Made by a program: the position numbers and the translations under genes
From: a virus
Strand: one strand, 5' to 3'
Virus record (IMG/VR): IMGVR_UViG_3300014819_000059
Span: 1 to 26,194 of that record
DNA length: 26,194 nucleotides
Part shown: piece after piece, positions 14,678 to 22,000 of the stretch
How the letters are laid out: each line of letters starts with the position of its first letter
Numbering within the stretch: the stretch's first letter is position 1
Notes under the pieces: model-generated
What the model saw: the letters and a program-made list of their open reading frames with translations, nothing else
The model's database searches: none
What the model was told of the DNA's origin: nothing

Positions 14678-14709
14678 AACGCCGCTCCGAAATCAATCAG
14701 GGCGGCGTT
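14678..14709. terminator. Terminator, repeat family copy 4
   Basis: AACGCCGC (14678-14685) pairs with GCGGCGTT (14702-14709), loop tccgaaatcaatcagg, nearly the same loop as copy 2. A T run follows after four bases on the plus strand (ATCATTTTT). It lies between the convergent cassette 4 and ADP-ribosyltransferase genes and probably serves both. Confidence 0.85.
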
Positions 14710-14732
14710 ATCATTTTTATATGACAAATACC

Positions 14733-15899
14733 TTATGTTCTGTTCCGAACTTTAGCTTGAGCCAATCTGCCTAAATTTGCAGCATTTACCCTGCCGTATT
14801 TGGACTGTTGTTCTACATGAAGTCCTGGCTCAAGCCCTACAGAAATAAATTCTTTAATGTCCTCGGAATGTGTTAAGGAATTTGGAGCGTATCCATCCCA
14901 CTTGTTCCTATGAAACACATTTAAAGAATAAATAATATTTTTTATTGCTCCAGGCAAAGTGTCCATCTTATATGCACGTGCCTTTTTTCTTAATATTGCA
15001 AGAATATCTTCTGAAAGAGACACAATCGCTGGTTCTATGTCTTTCTTTTCCGCTATACCAGGACTTTCATTTCTTTCTCGTATACCAAGAGCCGCAGCAC
15101 CTTTATATATTTTAGAATTTTTATTTATTAACTGTTGTTGCAACTCACTAACCGTATTAGAGATTATGTTGCTTATATTTTTCTTTTCTTGTTCAGAGTT
15201 TTGCTGTTCTTCGTCTGTGTATATGTCAGATGTGCTATGAACAATAGCACGATCAAACTTAACTGGTCCGATAGCTATAACTTCGTTTTCATCATGATAG
15301 TTTGTTATGGGCTGAACGTAAGAATTTGTTATTTTGTCTGGGTTTAAAAAGAACTTGTTAGATGGGTCTTCCGTGTTCGCAACAAGTATAATGCTTAGAT
15401 ATTGAGCCCCATCTTCAGGTGGAACTGCAAACAATGATGCAGCATCAGCAGAGGCGGACCAAGAACTTAAAGGTTTGCCTTGTTTGTAAAACTTTATCTT
15501 CTGAGGCGTTAAAACGCCGCTTTTATTGATAACCTTATATTCATCAGCTTTGATGGCAAATTCTTCTAAACCTAAGAAACTCTTAAGTTGATCAACAGTT
15601 AATCTCATGCCTCTATATACATCACCAGAAGGCGGCTGCAACTCTGGATATTTTCCAGAGTTAACAATTGGAATTAACTGAGATAGATCATTAGCAAAAC
15701 TATTCAAACTACCGGCTGTCAAATGGCTATTGAACCATTTTTCAAGTTTGTTTACAAACTTTTGTTCCTCCGGAGTGTTCTTCTCCGGAGGATTACTCAT
15801 TGGGCGCTTTTTATCCGGATCATTAAATGATTTACCGAATATTTCGGTATCTGCTTCTAATAAATACCCTAATAGATTTTTCAAATTTTCTTTTGACAT
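14733..15899 (-). CDS. R-S-E class ADP-ribosyltransferase with capsid-targeting-like leader
   Basis: A 388-residue protein that probably transfers ADP-ribose from NAD+ to a host protein. Core motifs of the arginine-specific toxin/Alt type are in order: VYRGM with Arg96, SSWSASADAASLF with the S-x-S motif at 146-148, and HDENEVIAIGPVKF with the ExE pair Glu204 and Glu206. Residues 1-17 (MSKENLKNLLGYLLEAD) form a Leu-rich helix ending LLE-A, which fits the (L/I)xE cleavage site of T4-type prohead protease. T4 Alt is such an enzyme, packaged with a similar leader and injected to modify RNA polymerase. The region after residue 230 is helical and unassigned. AAGGA sits only one base before the ATG, unusually close. 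Confidence 0.82.
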   Translation of the reverse strand: MSKENLKNLLGYLLEADTEIFGKSFNDPDKKRPMSNPPEKNTPEEQKFVNKLEKWFNSHLTAGSLNSFANDLSQLIPIVNSGKYPELQPPSGDVYRGMRLTVDQLKSFLGLEEFAIKADEYKVINKSGVLTPQKIKFYKQGKPLSSWSASADAASLFAVPPEDGAQYLSIILVANTEDPSNKFFLNPDKITNSYVQPITNYHDENEVIAIGPVKFDRAIVHSTSDIYTDEEQQNSEQEKKNISNIISNTVSELQQQLINKNSKIYKGAAALGIRERNESPGIAEKKDIEPAIVSLSEDILAILRKKARAYKMDTLPGAIKNIIYSLNVFHRNKWDGYAPNSLTHSEDIKEFISVGLEPGLHVEQQSKYGRVNAANLGRLAQAKVRNRT

Positions 15900-15928
15900 A
15901 TCCTTAAATATGTCCAGAAATCTTTAAA

Positions 15929-16573
15929 TCAAGGTGTCTGAGATAGGCTCGTTATACCATGATGCTTAATGCAAGCACCCCTAACAGCACTCTGTAACAA
16001 ATATCCCTCCCAGGGATCCCTCAATGAAGGCGTAAAACTGATCTGCTCCCCATTCTTCACAGATAACGACTGTAAAGCATATACCTCATTTTCAGATAGT
16101 GAAACCTTATAGTGGTTAAGCCACCAGAGACTTCTGACTGCAATCGGTATATGTCCCATTCCTTCATTAACTTCATAATGCATACCCAACTTCTCTCTAT
16201 GCCAATCACTTGATTGAGGAAGATAGTAATCCTCCTTCTCATTTCCAAGCTTACCAATATCATGGAATAAACCAAGAATGATCATACTATCTGCACTAAC
16301 AGTCTTCTCAATATCAAGCGATGTTCTCAATGCCTTCATAACACGAAGAACATTTAGAGAATGCCATACAAGACCACCAACAAAACAACCAACATAATCT
16401 GTTCTGGTTGATGCTGGTGCTACAGCAAAACGATCATGGAGATCATCACATAGATGAATTGCACCTTCTCTTGCTTCTGGATTTTCTATACGGTTTACAA
16501 GACCCTTTATTGTCCCCCAGTTCTCTTGAACCTTTTGAAGAACTATCTCTTGGTTATCTATTTTCTTATTCAT
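15929..16573 (-). CDS. HD-domain phosphohydrolase
   Basis: A 214-residue protein with the metal-binding HD signature: VWHSLNVLRVM with His71, then LGLFHDIGKLG with His104-Asp105, and later acidic residues that could supply the final Asp. The family hydrolyses phosphate from nucleotides or cyclic nucleotides, but the substrate cannot be read from the sequence. Phage members include nucleotidases that adjust dNTP pools, and this would fit the surrounding genes. I start it at the ATG at 16573 (MNKKIDNQ), with GATGGG before it; a TTG at 16612 would add 13 residues. It follows the strong terminator at 16617 and precedes the ADP-ribosyltransferase gene. Confidence 0.8.
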   Translation of the reverse strand: MNKKIDNQEIVLQKVQENWGTIKGLVNRIENPEAREGAIHLCDDLHDRFAVAPASTRTDYVGCFVGGLVWHSLNVLRVMKALRTSLDIEKTVSADSMIILGLFHDIGKLGNEKEDYYLPQSSDWHREKLGMHYEVNEGMGHIPIAVRSLWWLNHYKVSLSENEVYALQSLSVKNGEQISFTPSLRDPWEGYLLQSAVRGACIKHHGITSLSQTP

Positions 16574-16616
16574 ACGCCCATCATAGCTTAAGTGAATATG
16601 GGAGTAAACCAAATAA

Positions 16617-16650
16617 AAACGCCGCTCTGAACTTAATCGGGGCGGCGTTT
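16617..16650. terminator. Bidirectional terminator, repeat family copy 5
   Basis: AAACGCCGC (16617-16625) pairs with GCGGCGTTT (16642-16650), loop tctgaacttaatcggg. It reads TTTTTATTT after the stem on the minus strand and CTTTTTT on the plus. It closes the unit running from the polymerase gene to 16670. No cassette gene is next to this copy, so the hairpin family is used outside the cassettes as well. Confidence 0.9.
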
Positions 16651-16669
16651 CTTTTTTATATCTATTCTA

Positions 16670-16936
16670 TCACTCGCTTACTGGAATGTCAGGTAGATCA
16701 TCATATGATGAACGTTTCGTTGTAACTGCTCGGAGGCGCTTGGCTTCCTCCATAAGAGCCGCTGCTTCCGCAGACGCAGACTTACCGCCCTTTCCCTTTT
16801 TCTCGCCTTCTGAGGGCGCAGAGGAGGCTGGAAGAGCCTTTGCCTTGGCTTCTAAAGCGTCTGCTTGAGCACAACGATGGCAGAACTTGCCGAAACCACG
16901 ATGATTGCACGAAAAACGATTTTTTGTTGCTGGCAT
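16670..16936 (-). CDS. Small protein with Cys/His zinc-binding motif
   Basis: An 88-residue protein starting at the ATG at 16936 (MPATKNRF). The N-terminal CNHRGFGKFCHRC contains CxH and CxxC pairs spaced for one zinc. An Ala/Lys-rich middle (ALEAKAKALPASSAPSEG, then KGKGGK) and an Ala/Glu helix (SAEAAALMEEAKRLRAV) follow, ending with a polar acidic tail. It could bind nucleic acid or protein. The ATG lies just after the stop of the upstream membrane protein gene, so the two are probably coupled. Confidence 0.7.
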   Translation of the reverse strand: MPATKNRFSCNHRGFGKFCHRCAQADALEAKAKALPASSAPSEGEKKGKGGKSASAEAAALMEEAKRLRAVTTKRSSYDDLPDIPVSE

Positions 16937-16937
16937 A

Positions 16938-17402
16938 TCAATTATCTTTCTTTGGACGACCACGCTTAACTACAGCTTCATTTGATGAAACAGTAGCAGT
17001 TGATGGAGAACTCTTTGAAGACTTAAGAACAACCTTAGTTGTCTTCAAAACTCGGTTTGTAAGAGTAGGGGCTGGAGATGGCTCCGCTGCAATAATAGAT
17101 TTCTTACTAACAACTACCGGAGCAGCTTTTTCTTCGTCCGTCTTCTGATTTTCAACAGCTTGAACGAGATTTGCTCTGATTAGATTGGTAATGTGCTCGG
17201 CTCCCTTAAGAGATGCAAAACCAAATAGTAAAAATACTAAAGTTGCAACAGATTGTAATACAAGATTTATTACATAACTAACAGGGATTAATAAGGTTAA
17301 ACCAAATAAACCGGCAGTTAAAAATAACATCACTAACAATATATCAACAACTACGCTAATGCGATTAAATAATTCTAAAGTGCTCCTGGCATCGCTGTCC
17401 AT
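16938..17402 (-). CDS. Membrane protein with a C-terminal AT-hook-like motif
   Basis: A 154-residue protein. Residues about 16-35 (VVDILLVMLFLTAGLFGLTL) and 40-65 (VSYVINLVLQSVATLVFLLF) are two likely membrane segments. The remaining half is a hydrophilic Ser/Lys/Ala-rich tail ending VVKRGRPKKDN, where RGRPKK is the core of an AT-hook that binds the minor groove of AT-rich DNA. I chose the ATG at 17402; a TTG at 17408 is possible. An inner-membrane protein with a cytoplasmic DNA-binding tail could tether phage DNA to the membrane. The segments and motif are seen; the tethering role is inference. Confidence 0.65.
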   Translation of the reverse strand: MDSDARSTLELFNRISVVVDILLVMLFLTAGLFGLTLLIPVSYVINLVLQSVATLVFLLFGFASLKGAEHITNLIRANLVQAVENQKTDEEKAAPVVVSKKSIIAAEPSPAPTLTNRVLKTTKVVLKSSKSSPSTATVSSNEAVVKRGRPKKDN

Positions 17403-17438
17403 TTTCAATTTTCCTTTTCTTTCTTTTTTGTTTCGTCT

Positions 17439-17681
17439 TCAATCTTTATGTGTTCCATTGATTTGAGCAAGAGCTGCACGAATTTTAGATTTTCTCTGCT
17501 CTTTCTCATTCTTTGGAGCTGCATCTGCAATCTTTGGTTTTGGGTCAACAACTTTTTCTCTATTGTGGTATCGATCATCTTTATCATAACATTCTCTATT
17601 GCACCAGAAAAAATATTCTTCAGTAGTTTCTTCTGGATCTAACTTCTTGGAACAAGTCCAGCACGTAAATATGCAAATCAT
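17439..17681 (-). CDS. Small zinc-finger protein
   Basis: An 80-residue protein beginning MICIFTCWTCSKKLDPEETT. CWTC and WCNRECY supply a CxxC pair and a CxxxC pair about 16 residues apart, a treble-clef-like zinc site. The rest is a highly charged Lys/Glu segment ending AALAQINGTHKD. An overlapping frame (17405-17587) has no such features. It begins 10 bases after the polymerase stop and is probably cotranscribed with it. Its role is unknown; an association with replication is suggested only by position. Confidence 0.65.
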   Translation of the reverse strand: MICIFTCWTCSKKLDPEETTEEYFFWCNRECYDKDDRYHNREKVVDPKPKIADAAPKNEKEQRKSKIRAALAQINGTHKD

Positions 17682-17691
17682 ATCTTATATT

Positions 17692-18957
17692 CTACTCCGA
17701 CCTTAACCAAAAATCTATATTCTTAAAACCTTTAATACCAGTAGAACCCAATTTCTCTATCTTTGGAATAATATGATAGGCATCCTCATGCATATCCAAA
17801 AACAAAGCATCATGCAAGATGAAGATCGGTTTTATCTTATCTGTAAGATGATTATCTTTCAACCGAGTTACGATATTTAAAAAACCTAACATCGCTACAT
17901 CTACCGCTGTAGATTGCACATAATAATTTAAAAGCGCATAAGGCTTCGTGTCCTCACAAAAGATAGGACGACCATAGTAGTTTAAGATATATCGTCCACC
18001 AGTTTTTAACAAATCTCCAGCTAACTTCTCCTTGAGCTTGTCTATCCCAAAGTAATCATTCACAACGTTAAGAAAATCTTCGGCGCTACCAATATAATTT
18101 GATAATGTCTTGATCGTGTTCTCTTCCTTCTGCCCATATAACGCTGAAAGAATTGCCGTCTTTGCAACGGTTCTTGGTATCTTTTCAGAGAGATTTAGGT
18201 CCGCAAGCATTTTAGAATATATGTCTTGTGGAAGGCTACCAATTAGAGAAGGATTAGATACACACAATAGGATCCGTGGCTCCAACGAGGAATAATCAAG
18301 ATATACAATCTTCCCCTTGTCTCCATGTGTAGAGATAATCATATTACGATAATCCTTCTTGAGATGAAGAATATTGGGACCATCAATGACTTTTAATCTA
18401 CCAGTTTTAGTTTCAGTTCCAGAATAAATTACTCTATCCGCATAACCATCCGAATTCGGTTTAAACGTTTCTATTATCTCCATTTGAGATGCAGTAGCTT
18501 CACTCTTATATTTTTTATAAAGCTCAACATCAATACGGCAGTTATCCAATTCCTCAAATAGATTATTCATCAATCTGTTGTAGATATCGTGCCAATATGA
18601 TATATCAAATTCAGATACAGAGTATTGAATGTTATTAGCAAGTGATTGAAGTTCAGAGACATATCTTTTAAAGCCCATGACTTTCCACCATTGGATATCG
18701 TCACGATTTGTATCTGGGGCTATTTGAGATACTATCTTTTTATAACTTTTAGGCGGCCATATAGGCATATTCATACCATATAGACGACAAAACTCTTCAA
18801 TCTGATATTGCAAATCAAAATTGATTACATTTTCTATAACATTTTTACCAGTTGCATATTGTTTTTGACTAATATGAACGCCGGATCCAATGTTACTAAC
18901 AAAGTAATCAGAATGGTTCCCTCCATATGCATCTGGACTTAATCTATATTTTAGCAT
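17692..18957 (-). CDS. Short family A DNA polymerase (palm and fingers, no exonuclease domain)
   Basis: Motifs of Pol I-type polymerases are in order: TGRL near 185-188 with GPNILHL, motif A VYLDYSSLEPRIL with Asp221, motif B RTVAKTAILSALYG at 262-275, NYYVQSTAVDVAML near 344-357, and motif C ILHDALFLDM with Asp383. The 421 residues cover only the polymerase part; the 3'-5' exonuclease and N-terminal nuclease domains are missing. The usual Glu after His-Asp in motif C is Ala, and the aromatic residue normally near the end of motif B appears to be Leu. Both catalytic aspartates remain. The ATG at 18957 has no strong ribosome site. A repair, primer-extension or specialised role beside a Pol III-like enzyme is possible. 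Confidence 0.88.
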   Translation of the reverse strand: MLKYRLSPDAYGGNHSDYFVSNIGSGVHISQKQYATGKNVIENVINFDLQYQIEEFCRLYGMNMPIWPPKSYKKIVSQIAPDTNRDDIQWWKVMGFKRYVSELQSLANNIQYSVSEFDISYWHDIYNRLMNNLFEELDNCRIDVELYKKYKSEATASQMEIIETFKPNSDGYADRVIYSGTETKTGRLKVIDGPNILHLKKDYRNMIISTHGDKGKIVYLDYSSLEPRILLCVSNPSLIGSLPQDIYSKMLADLNLSEKIPRTVAKTAILSALYGQKEENTIKTLSNYIGSAEDFLNVVNDYFGIDKLKEKLAGDLLKTGGRYILNYYGRPIFCEDTKPYALLNYYVQSTAVDVAMLGFLNIVTRLKDNHLTDKIKPIFILHDALFLDMHEDAYHIIPKIEKLGSTGIKGFKNIDFWLRSE

Positions 18958-18976
18958 AAATTTATACTAAAACTTT

Positions 18977-18984
18977 TATTTATA
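18977..18984 (-). promoter_or_regulatory. TATAAATA box upstream of the polymerase gene
   Basis: On the minus strand TATAAATA lies 20 bases before the polymerase ATG, in the gap after the baseplate gene. This is the core of T4-type late promoters. The local region is very AT-rich, with inverted TTTATTT/AAATAAA, so a chance match is quite possible. Confidence 0.3.
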
Positions 18985-19035
18985 CAAATAAACATAGTTT
19001 ATTTAGAGAGAATATTTTCACTTATTCGACATTGT

Positions 19036-22000
19036 TCACGTATCTTCCACGAAGGACGAAGCTCTCTCCACCGTCGCACGCTCCTCGGACGAGGAGGTTC
19101 TGTCTAAGGCAGCAACTCTGTCTAAAGCAGCTTGCTCACGTGCAGTTCTGGCCGCTTCAATTCTAGCCCCGGTGGCGGCCAGGAAAACACCAAGAAATCC
19201 ACTCTCACGTTCTTGAACACGTCTGGCCGTCGCTATGTCCTCCCGGCTCTCTCGGGTTCGTCGGGACGCTTCGGCATTTCTTCGACGCACTTCTTCGTCG
19301 AGCCGGAATTCCTCGACTGCTACAGCGTCGGCCCTCGCCTCCGTCTCCGTCGCAGCCCGAACGGCAGCCGCCTGCTCTATTCTTACGGCTTCGGCTTCAC
19401 CGAATGTCTCTACAAACTGCCGCCTCGCCTCGGGCGTTGCAAAGCCGCCAGCACCACCGCCAGCACCACCGCCAGCACCACCGCCAGGTCCACTATGACC
19501 CGCTCCTCTTTCACGTCTACTAGTTGTCGTGGTATTGCAAAGACCGGAAGTAATCTCTCTGATACGTTGTTGAGCAGCTCCATTTGCGGATTGAGCAGTT
19601 GCGTCACTAGTACCATTGTTTCTTGCCGTTTCAATTTCAATAAGAGCTTGAGATGCCTCACGCAATTGACTTAGATAATTTCTATACGTACCAAATCCTG
19701 TAACCGGCACTAATTTGGCAGTTGTACTAAATTCACCACGTCCAATTTTATGAGATATTCCATTAATCATGTATATGTCATCCAAAGTGGTTCCGGTACC
19801 AAAATCTACATAAAATTGAGAACCATAAGTTAACAATGGACAACCCATAGTTGTTATACTCACTTCAACCGGTATTACTTGTAATGGAAGACCTCCTCTT
19901 TCTTCTCCATTCGGATCAACACCTTCTCCAGAACGACCAGGAGAATTAATAATGTTAATACTATTTGCTGCTTGATCTTGCAAAGAAGCTACGTTTGCGT
20001 TTTTAATAAGAGTACCATGCGCTCCATATATAAGGGAAGGCATAACGGAATATAAGAATTTCTTAAGTTGACGTGAACCACCCCTTAGCCTAAAAGGACG
20101 GTCTGCCGGTGCATTCGGACCTGCATCCTCAATTAAACCACTCGAGTTTGCTCTTTCTATTATACTATTATAATATTGAGCTGAATTTGCAACGGCTGGG
20201 TAGTTATCTGTCTGCGTTCCTGTCTGAGATCTTGCCGGATTTCCTGGTATAAGTCCTAATGCACTATTTCTTTCTGACATTAATATTTGACTAAGACTTC
20301 CACGAGTATCGGCGGCTTGATCAGATATATGTATTCTTAATATTGTTTTTTCTTCATTATTAGAACCGTCTCTAGATTCACCGTCTTCTGAGATAGTTTT
20401 TGACGGAACAGATTCTAAATAATAACCCAATTGAGGAATTCTAAAAGAGCCATCTGGAGTGATGCCATTCAATACGCAATTAAGCCTTGCAGCTTGAGTT
20501 GGCGCATCAAATACCTCTTCTTCATCTGGAGCAGTAGTACCGGTAGCACCAGGAGTTGTAGAAGTAGTACTCTGTCTTGAGCGTGAAGCTGGATCTTTCC
20601 ATAGACCTCCTTGACCATCAAACAATCCATATGATCTGGCACCGTGATCATCTAATATGTTTGCTATTAAAAAACTCCAAAACTGCTGCAATGTCATATT
20701 ACCAGTTCGACTTAAATTAGCCAAACGATACTCTTCATATTTTGTTTTGAAGAAAGCAACGTCAATTCTAAAGCTGGCAATATTAATCCTACTTGCATAT
20801 CCGGAGTATTCATTGAAAGGATAGAATAATACTTGAACTTCATCATATTGTCCTGTAGCTGCTGCTGGTAAACCAATAAAATTAGTAATCAGATTTCCTA
20901 AACTAATTTCTCCTTCGCTAGCCTGCCCAGCTCCTCTATTAACTCTTCCAGAAGTTCGACCATTAGAATAACGAGTTAAACCTTCATTAACCAGAAAAGG
21001 ATCATCTTCATTCTTTTTTAGAGATTGCAATTTTTGATTGAGTTGTGCGGAAATTTGACTTCTAAGTTCTCTAGTAATTGCAGTTGATGTTGTTCTGCTA
21101 TTCGCCGCCCGAGGTCCATTTCCAGGTTGTCCATATAGTTCTATAAGACAGTCACGTAATTCTGATACGTCAGGAATTCCGCTAGCATTAGAGAGATATG
21201 ACATAAACTGTCTCATTAATCCGTTTTGCTCTGGCGTTAATGTTAAATTACCAAAAGCATTACTAGCAGCATCTAAGAACTGTATGCCACGTATTTCTCT
21301 TCTTCTGTTACTTTGACCACTAGTTCCTGTTGCACCTGTTTCAGAACCACCACCAGAACCACCAGTTGTAGTTCCTGTTTCAAATATAGACCTTCTCAAT
21401 TCACCTATTCTATCAGACAACTCTGATATTCTTCTTGTCGTGTTGCCGATATTCACGCCATCATTGACAATTAATTCTTGATTAAATGTTGTTTCTCCAA
21501 CCGTTGCTAAATCTAAATCAACTTTAACGGCACCATCAGAAAAACTAAAATTCCAATTTGCAACACGATATTTTTCCTTAAATCTCATGCCATTGATAAT
21601 ATCTGCGTATACGTTATTGGTTTGACCATTGATTTCTCCATCTGGATGGATCCATCCATAATCAATTAGAAACTGAGTGCCCATTATTAAGTCTGGTCTA
21701 AACAATTCTGCTATTTCAGACATTCTAGAACGATCATGTATTGTTAAGCTTAATTTGGCGGTTCTGAATGCGTTTGCAGAATATGCAGATTGAACGTCAA
21801 CGCTAAAATCATTGATGCTCATAAATGGTTGATTTCTATCTAAAACATCTGTTGCCCGGATGCTTTCGTCTCCTAAATTAAGAGGTGCCAATGTTTGAGG
21901 ACTTAAAAATGCTTCCATACCCATAATGGTATAGTTCTCATTTAAATTCCTAATTGCTGGGCTTGAAGAACTATTTGCGGTTTGCAAATCCCTAAGTACA

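Noticed and set aside
9939-14709. CRISPR array or integron array as explanation for the repeats
   Set aside because: Repeats are few, far apart and unequal in spacing, and each precedes or follows an open frame. There is no integrase, no attC-like site pair and no Cas gene in the window.
17405-17587. A 60-codon minus-strand frame overlapping the small zinc-finger gene
   Set aside because: It overlaps the 80-residue gene almost entirely, lacks a ribosome site and gives a plain Lys/Glu/Gln sequence. The Cys pairs of the other frame are more convincing.
19132-19674. A 180-codon plus-strand open frame, with another at 19235-19498, antisense to the baseplate gene
   Set aside because: Both lie in the GC-rich repetitive end of the minus-strand gene, where stops are rare on all frames. 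The products are Ser/Arg/Pro-rich without domain-like pattern, and the minus frame continues a long gene with a ribosome site.
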